DNA from: Morinoia aosen | Taxonomy: Eukaryota; Arthropoda; Malacostraca; Amphipoda; Talitridae | Direction of reading: 5' to 3' | DNA: 64,000 bases | Assembly (NCBI GenBank): GCA_030386875.1 | Contig: CM059567.1 | Coordinates: 54,482,020-54,546,019, forward strand | Shown: positions 1 through 10,756 of the stretch, piece by piece | How the letters are laid out: every line of letters starts with the position of its first letter | Numbering within the stretch: the first letter of the stretch is position 1 | Notes under the pieces: generated by a model | Seen by the model: only the letters and a program-made list of their open reading frames with translations | Database searches by the model: none | What the model was told of the DNA's origin: nothing | Translations under genes and position numbers: made by a program

Positions 1-1490
1 CTAAGCGCAATAATAATACATTTGTAGCCCAGTAAGTTAATTAACTGTCAGCGCTATGCCGACACAATAATTGAGGCAGTAAATCACAGAGCTAAGCTGG
101 AGCCGCTTGATCCCAACGCTCATAAGATGAGCCCTCGAAAATGGTTTCGAAATCCCCGAGCGACGAGGCGCTGGAGGCGAGCTGTACGCAGAGCGTTTCT
201 TCCTGCTGGGGTCCGTGTAAAGCTGTGCTTTCTAAACAAGTCAAGGAGATTTGATTTGTTTGAGTATCAGAGATACGGCGGTAATAGCTTCTAAGTGATC
301 GAGATGATCTTTTTCAGCTTCACCTTCTGGGGATGTGCGCGGGCACAGAAGAAATTAATGATCAAGACAAGTGATTCACCGGACAAGGAACACGATGAAT
401 GGTATAGAAGCAGAGAAGAAGTCTTTACTCTGAGACATTCTAGCGAATCGCATTTTATTCAATTTTACAGCGACGCTTAAGAAGCACGTACGAGAGGGTA
501 CAGCGGCAGACATAACATGCAAAACAAACTCCGTCTGTTAAAGAAGCGTACATCTACGACACCTTCCCACAGCAACGTGCTGTCATAAACAACTTTTAAC
601 GGTGAAGATAGAGCATTGAGGACATCTCTGGCGGCTGTAACTTGGCTTATGCAACTTACTCTAGCAAAGCTAAGAAAGACAACGTACTATTTAAATTTTT
701 TATTGTGGCAATGGGATTGGTTATAGTTAGATGTTATGAGATTATCAGCTTGAATTAATTCATGCATGCGAAACATTTTAACGAATTTGATCACATGACG
801 TTTGTGTTATGAAAAGATCTGAGAAAATTGTGCAGTTGTAGGAATTGAGTTATCAAGTTTACATGATGTATCTTACACATTTTTCTTGAAATTCCAGATT
901 AAATCACAGCCTTAGGTTGTTAGTATCAAATTTAAGATGTGACGTTCAAGTTTCTGGAAGCCGAATTCTGGCCTTGAGAGTTCGTGTACTAAATTGAGTT
1001 TCTGCGGAATTTCTCAAGAGTGATTACTTGTCTCCACCTAGTCATAGTGGTATAAAATTTGAAATAAAACTAGAGAGCTAATTGGGTTGCAGTAAATTGA
1101 TGAATTTGCATCCAGCAAAATAAAAAAAAATTGATTACACAGATAATTTTCTGAAATAGGTTTAATTTACGCATAATTCATCTGGACGAGGAACAGTACG
1201 AACAGACCGGCATTTAGTTACTGTGCATTTGTGTAGCTTTTTTTTTTGTCTATGAATGCTGCGGGACCCACTTAAAAATCTGCTCAATGTCTCCAATGGT
1301 CTTCTGTAATGCAGCGCAGTGAGGCACTTGATTTAGGGCCGATTTGGAGGCTCACAAAGTACTGGTTTGAAGTCTGGAGAAGATCGGTCACAGAACCTCG
1401 AAATTTAGTGCCGTAAAAACTATACGCGCGTTACTTCAGTAAATGCCATCAAAAAATAGGGTGGTCGTTACTGTATACCTGCCAACTGAG
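1..1490. other. No gene seen
   Basis: A+T-rich sequence with only short chance open frames. I see no splice-framed coding, repeats or RNA genes. Confidence 0.6.
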
Positions 1491-1539
1491 GTTTGGTTCA
1501 GCTCAGTGGCGTTGACTGACTGATTTACTGCAGCAGCAC

Positions 1540-2270
1540 GGGCAGCTGTTGTGCAAGAAAACTGCGGTAAAAGCGCTCATGGCGTCTGCATCGGAGTATT
1601 ATTGTCAGTGCGTAGAACTGCTGAAGAACTGCGCCGAGTTTTCAAAGGCTTATGTGTGCGCATCTTTCTCAGAAGATTCACAGAAAAAACTTTCTTTAAA
1701 TTAGGTTGGAGCCCTCTTGATTGTTTCAAAATAAACCGTCTGCCTACTGAACTGTGCTCTCGTATAATCTATGAGTATTGTTGCCCGCTGTGCGGGTCTA
1801 GCTATTTGGGTTGCACCCAACGTGGTTTTAGAACTGCTGTAGATTTTTCGAGCACGTTGTTAGAAGCTCCAGAAAGGGTAGAGTTTTAGCCAAGCCATCT
1901 TTTGAAGCCATCAGGGATCACGCTGAGCACTGTAGTGTAATAGTAAGCAAATCTGATTTTTCAGTTTTAAGTTTCTGTGCAAATAAAAACGACCTACATA
2001 TACTAGAATCTCTGTACATTAAAATATTGAAACCAGCTTTAAATTCCATGTTATCATCATTCCAGTTAGAAATGGCCCAATTTTAAAAAATTTATTGTAT
2101 ATAGTCTCTCCATTTCCTTTTTTCGCACTATTTTAAGTTGTATTCTTTTTGTCTTTTAGCCGAGTCTTATTCTCTGTATTTCAATTATCTTCCACAGGTG
2201 TTGATAATGGCTTGAGTTGAGTCGAAACGTTCACTAATTAAAAGGATTTTCAAATCAGCTGTTTTTACTA
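1540..2270 (+). mobile_element. Penelope-like retroelement fragment (GIY-YIG endonuclease and 3' end)
   Basis: The region reads, in parts, as the C-terminal endonuclease of a Penelope-like element: a Cys-rich start YCCPLCGSSYLGC of GIY-YIG type, later HILESLYIKILKPALN, the typical L-x-I-L-E-S-L-x-I-x-x-x-K-P-x-L-N end of this nuclease. After the reading frame stops there is a 3' tail with the signature GATAATGGCTTGAG and GTCGAAACG that these elements carry. The reverse transcriptase is absent. It is an old, broken 5'-truncated copy. Confidence 0.75.
2198..2235 (+). ncRNA. Hammerhead-like core in the plus-strand Penelope-like 3' end
   Basis: The order TGATAAT, a short GGCTT/GAGTC stem-loop (with wobble pairs), then GAAACG mirrors the motif in the opposite copy. 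It is less well kept than that copy. The position, just after the endonuclease, is the expected one for the family. Confidence 0.28.
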
Positions 2271-2430
2271 TCATTTTCATTTTGAAACTTTCTTTAGTGA
2301 TGTGCTTCTCATTCAAAAAGTTACGTTTTTGCAGATTTCTCAAATAGTAGTACTTATAGGGCGGTTCTTAGGGAATCTTATTCTCAATATAAAAAGAAGA
2401 ACCAACGTAATGGAGAACATTTAATGAGGC

Positions 2431-2470
2431 AAACGATTCGGAATACAAGTTATTCCATCATCAGTGCTGG
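2431..2470 (-). ncRNA. Hammerhead-ribozyme-like core in Penelope-like 3' end
   Basis: The minus strand reads CUGAUGA, then a stem-loop with arms GGAAU and AUUCC, then GAA. This is the order of the hammerhead core (CUGANGA, stem II, GAAA). Hammerhead motifs are known in Penelope-like elements. Stems I and III are not convincing by eye, so this is a relic or a look-alike and activity is not claimed. Confidence 0.35.
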
Positions 2471-2675
2471 AAGAAATAAAAAGTAATTTCAGTCATGCAT
2501 AAGACGGATAAGGTTTGAATAAAAATACCAAGCAAAAATGCAAAAACTAAAAGTAAATCATTTTTCTAACGACTAGAATACCAAACTCAAGCGTTAAGGC
2601 AATATACACTGTAAAAACAGGCATACATAACTATAAACACCCAACATTCTCGTACACCTACACATGGAAATATAT

Positions 2676-2676
2676 G

Positions 2677-2711
<35 letters not shown>

Positions 2712-2760
2712 CCACACACATACACACGCAGGCACTACATGCACACACACAACAAGCACA
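2676..2760. repeat. CA microsatellite
   Basis: An uninterrupted CA run of about 17 units (2679-2712) followed by interrupted ACACA tracts to about 2760. It lies between the endonuclease end and the 3' signature of the minus-strand Penelope-like fragment. Confidence 0.97.
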
Positions 2761-3119
2761 CCTCAGCATACCGCAAGTTAGGAAGTAGGGGCTACAAATA
2801 ATTTTGTCGCGCTGAAATCGTTATTAAGTGCAGGTTTAATTGTACATATATGAAGGGATTCTAGAATACGGAGGTCTTGTTCATTAAATGCTTTGCATAG
2901 AATAGAAAAATTAGATATTTTGAAAGGATGATTAGAACTATTGCAATGGTTTCTAATGGCGGACTGAGAAGGGCAAGCAAATGGGCGGCTAGTAATATGA
3001 GAAAAACCTGAATGTTGGCTGTGACGGATAAATAGTTGGAGGGTAGTGCTTCCAACGTACGATTGCTGGCAGAAATCACAAACATACACATATACACAGC
3101 AACTTTCCAGGCACTCATC

Positions 3120-3157
3120 CTGTCGCTCCTTCCTATTTTAATAGGAAGGAGCGACAG
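3120..3157. repeat. Perfect hairpin, 18-bp arms
   Basis: Arms CTGTCGCTCCTTCCTATT and AATAGGAAGGAGCGACAG with a 2-base loop. It abuts the 5' end of the minus-strand Penelope-like fragment, so it may mark an insertion junction. No gene is near enough for a terminator role. Confidence 0.95.
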
Positions 3158-3159
3158 TA

Positions 3160-6100
3160 CTCAACATAGTACGTGGAAGATAACACAAGACAGAAATAAT
3201 TTATTCTGAAATGAACAGACCACGCATGATTTTTTACGGTAAAGATTTACGCAGCTGCATGCTTGCATGATCAACATTCACGTTCCATGACCGAGACAAG
3301 AGCATCCATCGAGAATCGCTCCCTGATCTATTCCTCAGCTAATTCGGTAACAACGAGAAAGAATTTCCGGCAAGAATCGTCATTCGTAGGAACACGAATG
3401 AAATCCTGGAGAAAACCTGCGCTGACGGCAGGGGTGCAGAAAGCTTTCGTGCCATTGCTGCCGCTGCCAACGACCAATAAGTTGCTCTTGCGCTGCTCCA
3501 CAAAATAATGAAAAACGCCCAGAACCCAGCCGAACATCTCCAAGGCTACCAAATTACAAGAATAGAGTACGGAGGGGAGCCCCTCGCTGCTGACTGCAGC
3601 CGTGCACAACGCCACTGCACGCCAAACTTGGCACCCATGCGTTCTGCAGAATTACTTCTGAAAATTTGCCGGCATGCCTCTCATTTTTCCTTTGAAGCAT
3701 TCCAGGGTTAGGAAATTTTGAAGTGCACCAGGCTCAAGAAACTGTTGCATTTTCTTGTCTGTAAAACTGAAGCGTGAATGTGATGACTTCCGGTGTAGTT
3801 TTTCGATGGATGCAGCTTTTCAGCGATATTTTAACAGTTTTTTCATGTTATTTAGAGATTTAAAATATCATAGGTAAGAAGGGAGAAACAATTTTAGAGA
3901 CAATAGCATAACAAAAGGAGTTACAAAAAATTTAAATCAGCCTTAAAAAATAATAATTCTCCTTCATTTTTATGTTTCGCACTAATCGTAGCATAAATTC
4001 ATCAAAGCGAACATGTTGAGCGTAGGTGACTTTTTTTCTGAACAGCTACTTTTTTCATCAATCCTGAAATCCTGACGCTACCTCGCCTGACGTAGCATTA
4101 TCGGCCCTCTCTTCGCTAAGCGATTGCAAAACTTAGCTCTGCCGCAGTCTAATCGGACAACGTCGCTACTATTTATGCGCACTGAGAGCGCATAGCACAG
4201 AGCAATTGTGGCTTGGGTCACAGGGAATACAATTCGGAAAAAGTGAGGAGCTGCTCCTGCTCTCATTTGAAAGAGCTTTTCAACAACTGCTACCTCACAA
4301 AAATGAACGCCGACGTAAACTATGAATCCCTTGCCATTCGAACCCAAAAAATGGATACCCCCAAAATTGAAACTTTAAATTCAACGGAAGATTGCATTTC
4401 ATAAATAAATAACCATTTAGCGACGGGATTTATGGGTTTAAAGCTCAACGTTCAGCGAATTATATTATTTTTTTAAGAAACCAGTCCTCAAACACTGAGG
4501 AAATGGACCGCAATTAAATCATTAGGAGACATGTTCAAAATCTAAAAGAATGAAGAGCTTAGTTCCTAACATGACGGAGGGTAATTAGAATGTTCTACAT
4601 TCAACCTTCCTAAAATTATAGGCCCATTGCCCAAAGTTCTCCACAAAAATTATCCTCCACATTTTGAGAAGATGCGATGGATTCTCATGGCTCAAAGACA
4701 CTTCTTCCGACAAAATACACAATTTCGCAGCTGTAACAGCCGACCTTACTTTGGAATACAGCTCCAGCTGCTCACATTTTGCTCAAATTGTTCATTATGT
4801 TGAGTTCGACTCACCAGGAGAAACTTAAGGCCAACTTGGACGAGCACTTGGCAAGAGGAGACAGAAATCTTCCGAAGATAAATTACTTCTAAACATGCGC
4901 CCTAACGAGCAAACTTCCTGTTCCACTGGACTGGAAAATGGACGAGAAGTAAGCTGCTGTTCGTGATGCAAAGGAGTTATTTTCTTCAACGGTATAGCGA
5001 AATCTTCAATTGATTATTTAGCGGTAGGAACCAGCCAGGGCTTAGATCAGTATCAAACCATTTTATCATGATAGAAACGTCTTCATTTTGGGTCGCATTC
5101 ACTTCGATGTATTTCTTGTGATTTAAAACTTCGCTTTGGTATGAATTTATGACCAGCTGAATCCCATTGCCTTCTGAGGCGGAAGAAGAAAATTAGATGA
5201 CAACACAAGCCAAGCACAGGACTGGCTTTATATTGACTGTCAGAGCTTTGCGTCTGACAGTCTCGAAATAAACGCAATACGACATGCCCTGCGATCACAA
5301 AATTGCACTTGACAATTTTGACGAAATTGAAGGGGCGTGAGTGAAATATTTGCTCGGCACACATCCTAACGACCTGCCATGCCAGAGGCGCATGAATTTT
5401 ACGAATTTGTATCAGAACCTTGCGTGTGCAAGCGTCGAACCTTCTGAATGTGATGTGCTTGCAAATCTTGTGGTCTACATTTTTTCTTCATGTTTTGGGT
5501 CGTCAATCCCAATACTTTCAGCTGAAATTTTGTCCCTGGGAAAAGAAAATACTTCCATGTTTTTTAAAGAATTTTTTGTGCTTTAAACACGAGAGGCTTC
5601 TCAGAGAAGTAGGCAGTATAATTATCGATATGAAATGTTGAATGAAGTTAAATCAGTTCCAAATCAGAAGTAATTGTAGTTGCGTCTTTTTAACATATGC
5701 CTTACATTTATAGCTTAATTATGGAGAAGAAAATTCAATGCCACAATGTGAACCAATGAATGACCGACCTTCTGTGAGCTTTTTCGATATTAGTTGTTTC
5801 CATATCTTTGCAATGTTTTACGTACTTTGCTATAATATTGACACTGGAATTTAAATGTATGTGACTGATGACGACTCATTGACACTAAAGTGTATGAGCA
5901 GTATTGAATTTTTCAAAAAGCGATTGCTCGATAAAGTATTTTAAAAATTTTACTAAGTAGTTGAAGTTGACGTAAGTAGGGATTCAAAATAACACTTGTC
6001 TTAACATTCAGAATGTTAACAAACCGCTTGAATGCGGTTTCATCGCAATGAAACGGGAGCTTATTGAGATTTCTTCGCACTTATTTTAACGCGATGTTTC

Positions 6101-9015
6101 TTTTCGTATTCGCTCGTACATTAATACAAATGAACACTTTGAGAGAATATTCCCGCTTATTAATTTTGTTAAACAATTTTTGTTTAGAATTTATTTGCTA
6201 GTTTATCTCAATCGTACCACAATTCTAGAACTGTAGATTTGAAAAAATAGGTATCATGAATCAAAATTTGCGATAATCGTTGCAGTTTTTCTTTATGTTA
6301 ATGATTGTTAATTAGTTCTGATCTACATGCTTTACCAAACTTGCAAGAGGACGTCATTTGTGGTGCGTCTGACGTTGCAGATTATAACGAAGACCACCTC
6401 CTATCCTTAAAAAATTTCCTCACATTGAACTTTAAATGTACGTATTTCGAATCACCTCGAAAAATGAGACGCGCTCTGGCTTTTTATCTTGCATTGAAAC
6501 ATGACTATTTTTCGAGGAAATAGCTTCAACGTAAGGATCGAATTAGTTCCTTAAAGTACGGCTTAAATGATCATAGGCGACCGTCAGTGCGTGTCATTTT
6601 TACAATTTAGAACAAGTAAAACTTATGGAGTAGAGGCATCGTCTTTCTTCTTCTCAGAATGGGGACATCTAATTTTGAATTAAAATTATCTTTCCTTCGA
6701 AAGATGTATACTGGAGGTAACGTTGCAGTTGCATAAGGCAAGTAGTATCTGCTGATCCCTACAATGCGCTTTGTGCCCATTATTTTAAAAAGGGGAAACA
6801 TTTTCACGTTCCGTGGATAATTATGTTCATAATATCTTGGATATGAATCAGAACACATGTATCCCATGTTAAGTTGACTATCAGATGTTTGGGTAACATT
6901 ATTGTTTAAAAGTTTAAAAAATCATCCAGAATTTTTCAACTTTATTAGTCATATTCACTGAAAGCGAGCCATTTTCTAGGCCATGAAAATTGCGGTGAAA
7001 ATGGATCTACTTCAGCAAGCAGAAAGTTTGGCCATTAAAATTGAGAAATCGCTGATGAACTTCAAACCGACAAGTATCCTACATAAGGTACTCTTGCCAT
7101 ACTGCATGAATTGCCTGCTAACCTAAAAATAAAATCCAAATTGTCTATTAAAACTTTATCTTATGAGCACTGAAATATCTGAGCGGTCAAGGCCAATTTT
7201 GCCGAGATTTTAGGGAAAAGCCTCCCACCGCAGAATAAACAAACCCTTGAATGCACTCTAGTAGCAAAAGCCATAAAGCATAGTGCAGGCAGAACGCTTG
7301 TTGCCAATAAAATTCCTGCAGGAAATATGCTTAGTTTATAGCGTAGTTTAGCTCTCAAAAATGTAAATATTTACAATTTGAACTCATCGACTGATTTTAT
7401 TTGACATGACTCGAATTTGACGAGCATAGCTCGGCGTATTGCACATTGTAGCACAGGTTAGACAAGTTACCAGAAGCTGTTAGCTAAGTAACTGTCGAGC
7501 GCTATTTTTGACTGTTTTTGTTTATTTATGACGATTGAGAAACCCGAATGCGTTCGTCAACTCAATATTGCTAAATAACATTGGACGAGTCTGCAGTGCA
7601 GTATTGTTTGCTTAAACTTTGGAATCGAATACACTGCTGCATTTAAAAGTTGAATTTTGCTTTAAATGAGAGTAATATAACCGAGGTCACTTGCGCATTA
7701 CATTTATTTTCCGTCCAATGTAGAGTTTCATATAGACACGAGGAGGTCGTTTGATGTTTCAGGCCAAAGCCCGCGATTCATTAATCAGGAGAGCAATTTA
7801 ACTTTAGTCGTTATGACACAGGGCTGAAGTAAAGAAATATCATAGGGCGTACCAGGCTCGGGGCAAGAAGGCCAGCTCCAGTATTCAGAGAAACATCTGT
7901 TCAAGGACAGGCAAGAATGGCGAGAGGGACGCATGATCATTAGACACAAAGAGTAGAAAATTGGAACCGATATAGAAATAATTCATTCACGATGGAACAC
8001 TCGGAATGAATTCGAGTGAACTATACGCAAAATAGAATGAATTCTTAATTTTAATGAAAAACTTTCATATTTAGAGACTTAAGAGGGATAAAATGAGAGG
8101 CATTTATAGTAAGAATAAATGATAAAATTTCTATGGTGTATCTGGAATCGTTGATGGTGCTCTGTTCGGCGTTGACGTACCGAGTTGCGTGGTGTGTGAG
8201 ACAATCGCCACACGCACTAGTGTGTTAACTTGCTAAATTAATTAGAATAGGAGTTTTAGTTTTACAGGCACTTCTACCGAAAAGTTAATGAAATGTTCTG
8301 AACAACACGCACTAGCGAAGTATTAGAAAAAAGATTCTGTGACTCAATACGTTTTCATGCTTTATGTACAGCAAGTTTAGAATCACATGCTTTGTTAAGG
8401 CCTCTCTTTTATGTAGGTCAGTACAATTTATTTTAAAATATGCTGCCAAAATTTTGAAGACACTGACTTTTTTTGGCCATGAAAATTTCACGGTTTTTGT
8501 GACAAACGTCTTAGTATTAAAGTTCGTTTATTTATCAGTCATGACCAAATTAGGTACCAAAGTTTTGAGCTCTTAGATATTTGTCTTAAAGAATGTAGGG
8601 CATAATTTTCATGTCATTAAGGGTCTTCTCTAGTCCTATTGAACTTTTTAGAATATTGGAGAATTTAAAATTCTCTTTCTGGAAGCCTGAAGCAGTACTC
8701 AACGCATGGCTATGCAAAACAAGTGTTTAAAATTTCGTTATATATTTTCCTTGATTGACTTACGTCTCTCAGACTTGATTGTAAAGGATTGTGCCCTAAT
8801 CTAATAATCTTTGGGAAGATAAATAGTGTTCTTGTCACACAAACAAAATATTTGATCAATTCAAAAAATTGAAGAAATTTTGATGATTTTCCCTCGTTTT
8901 CCTTTACTTGAAAGCGCTTAACATATTTATGCCATTAAATCGTTCAATTACAATTTATTAAAAAAAAGAGAGCCCCTCTCTCACCCAAGCTGCAGAATAA
9001 TTTACACAAATTTTG
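3160..9015. other. No gene seen
   Basis: Nearly 6 kb with open frames all below about 100 codons on both strands, none with protein-like composition or a recognisable domain. No tandem array or paired inverted repeat stood out. Probably intergenic, though an intron of an off-window gene cannot be excluded. Confidence 0.6.
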
Positions 9016-9016
9016 T

Positions 9017-10051
9017 TTATGTAGCAGTTTTGTCCTCATTCCTAGTATCGTATTGTAATTTTGTTAAGCGTGTGCCCAAATCAATCGCTAGTGTAGCAGT
9101 TTTGTCATCATTCCTAGTGTTGTATTGTAATTTTGTTAAGCGTGTGCCCAAATCAATCGCTAGTGTAGCAGTTTTGTCATCATTCCTAGTGTTGTATTGT
9201 AATTTTGTTAAGCGTGTGCCCAAATTAATCGCTAGTGTAGCAGTTTTGTCATCATTCCTGGTGTCGTATTGTAATTTTGTTAAGCGTGTGCCCAAATCAA
9301 TCGCTAGTGTAGCAGTTTTGTCATCATTCCTGGTGTCGTATTGTAATTTTGTTAAGCGTGTGCCCAAATCAATCGCTAGTGTAGCAGTTTTGTCATCATT
9401 CCTGGTGTTGTATTGTAATTTTGTTAAGCGTGTGCCCAAATCAATCGCTAGTGTAGCAGTTTTGTCATCATTCCTGGTGTTGTATTGCAATTTTGTTAAG
9501 CGTGTGCCCAAATTAATCGCTAGTGTAGCAGTTTTGTCATCATTCCTAGTGTTGTATTGCAATTTTGTTAAGCGTGTGCCCAAATCAATCGCTAGTGTAG
9601 CAGTTTTGTCATCATTCCTAGTGTTGTATTGTAATTTTGTTAAGCGTGTGCCCAAATCAATCGCTAGTGTAGCAGTTTTGTCATCATTCCTAGTATCGTA
9701 TTGTAATTTTGTTAAGCGTGTGCCCAAATCAATCGCTAGTGTAGCAGTTTTGTCATCATTCCTAGTGTTGTATTGCAATTTTGTTAAGCGTGTGCCCAAA
9801 TTAATCGCTAGTGTAGCAGTTTCGTCATCATTCCTGGTGTCGTATTGCAATATTTTTTGTGTGTACCCAAAGTAATCGCTTATATGCAATTGTACTGTCA
9901 ATGCCTGGCTTTCTGTCCGAGAAGTTGAAATAATCTGAATAACTCGTTCCAGCCAAGTGATGATTTTGTCACCATCAAAGTTTTTGATGATTAGTTCGCT
10001 ACTCCAATATTTTAGGAACTTTCGCCCGGCTGTGATGTTATCGTAGATCAT
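9017..10051 (-). CDS. Possible repeat protein (344 aa), unrecognised
   Basis: From the ATG at 10051 the frame reads MIYDNITAGRKFLKYWSSEL, then IIKNFDGDKIITWLERVIQI, about 65 unique residues, and then about 11 copies of a 24-residue unit to a TAA. The repeat is polar and charged (TRNDDKTAT). I do not recognise it. The open frame could simply follow from the 72-bp period, and there is no evidence of transcription or of a promoter. The unique N-terminal part staying open and in frame with the repeats is the only argument for a real gene. Confidence 0.25.
   Translation of the reverse strand: MIYDNITAGRKFLKYWSSELIIKNFDGDKIITWLERVIQIISTSRTESQALTVQLHISDYFGYTQKILQYDTRNDDETATLAINLGTRLTKLQYNTRNDDKTATLAIDLGTRLTKLQYDTRNDDKTATLAIDLGTRLTKLQYNTRNDDKTATLAIDLGTRLTKLQYNTRNDDKTATLAINLGTRLTKLQYNTRNDDKTATLAIDLGTRLTKLQYNTRNDDKTATLAIDLGTRLTKLQYDTRNDDKTATLAIDLGTRLTKLQYDTRNDDKTATLAINLGTRLTKLQYNTRNDDKTATLAIDLGTRLTKLQYNTRNDDKTATLAIDLGTRLTKLQYDTRNEDKTAT
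9020..9870. repeat. 72-bp minisatellite, about 12 units, open on both strands
   Basis: Units of 72 bp such as GTAGCAGTTTTGTCATCATT (first 20 bases) repeat about 12 times with a few substitutions, mostly transitions, and no length changes. Because 72 is 24 codons and the unit has no stop in one frame of each strand, both strands stay open: minus gives the 24-residue unit LQYNTRNDDKTATLAIDLG plus TRLTK, plus gives SSFLVLYCNFVKRVPKSI plus ASVAVL. Confidence 0.97.
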
Positions 10052-10084
10052 AAATGAGGCGTCAGCTGAGAATTTGCAGGTCAC

Positions 10085-10526
10085 AATTTCCGCATAAATG
10101 CAGCAGAGTCAGAGAAGCAGTTCATAAAATTTTTTAGATTTTCATCTTATCGCGAAGGTCATCAAACTTGACAGTGTGCTTTTTTTGCGCGTTTCTTTCA
10201 ATTTATCAACTCACTTGTGAATAGTGATGTCACGACTATATACGTTTATCGAGAATGATTTCAAATTTTTGGTGTCTTCTTATCTTTCGTTTTAATCCCG
10301 TATAAATTTAATTGCTGTACAGTCCAGACATTATTGTTACCATTACAGTTATGAATTGTTTCCAAAATGAAATCAATTCCTACCGCCGTTTTACGAAGCT
10401 CTTTTTCAAACAAAAGTTTTTTCCAGAATCTGTTGTAATATCCTACAGCAACGTTGCCTTAAGGAACCTCCTTATAAACCATTCTCTAGTTGTGTTGAAG
10501 TATTTATAAGCTCTCAGTCCTCTTGC
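10085..10526. other. No gene seen
   Basis: A+T-rich; nothing coding or repetitive recognised between the minisatellite region and the MITE. Confidence 0.5.
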
Positions 10527-10756
10527 TTAACACATTCATTGCGGTATGACCCACCGGTGGGTCGTAGTTAGGTTTTTCCTGCTGCGAAACGACCCATCGA
10601 TGGGTCGTTTTGAAGAATTCTAACAACCTTTCTAAATTAATGGTATTTAACAGGCTCAGTTAATGTTTGATATTTACAAATTTGCTTATCACTTTTGACT
10701 TTAAGTTTAAGTTGAATATTGAACTTCAGTTTAACCCATCGCAACTAACGTGTTAA
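10527..10756. mobile_element. piggyBac-type MITE flanked by TTAA
   Basis: TTAA at 10527-10530 and 10753-10756 flank a 222-bp element whose ends match as inverted repeats: CACATTCATTGCG on the left and, reading inwards from the right, CACGTTAGTTGCG. TTAA target duplications are the mark of piggyBac transposition. Subterminal palindromes GACCCACCGGTGGGTC (10548-10563) and ACGACCCATCGATGGGTCGT follow the left end. There is no transposase, so it depended on an autonomous relative. Confidence 0.8.

Larger units (their letters stand above)
2390..3118 (-). mobile_element. Second Penelope-like fragment, opposite orientation
   Basis: On the minus strand 3089-2778 encodes about 100 residues of GIY-YIG endonuclease: VCDFCQQSYVGSTTLQLFIR at the start and LRILESLHICTIKPALN at the end. 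Downstream on that strand, around 2469-2431, lies CTGATGATGGAATAACTTG then ATTCCGAA, the same kind of 3' signature as in the neighbouring copy. A CA microsatellite sits in the 3' part. Only the nuclease and tail remain; no reverse transcriptase is present. The sequence differs clearly from the first copy, so these are two subfamilies. Confidence 0.78.

Noticed and set aside
4795-4830. GAGTTCGACTC, like a tRNA B box
   Set aside because: No A box or cloverleaf could be drawn around it.
9030-9875. 281-codon plus-strand open frame in the 72-bp array
   Set aside because: It starts inside the repeat and consists of almost nothing but repeats; the hydrophobic unit is the antisense of the minus frame and stays open only because 72 is divisible by three.
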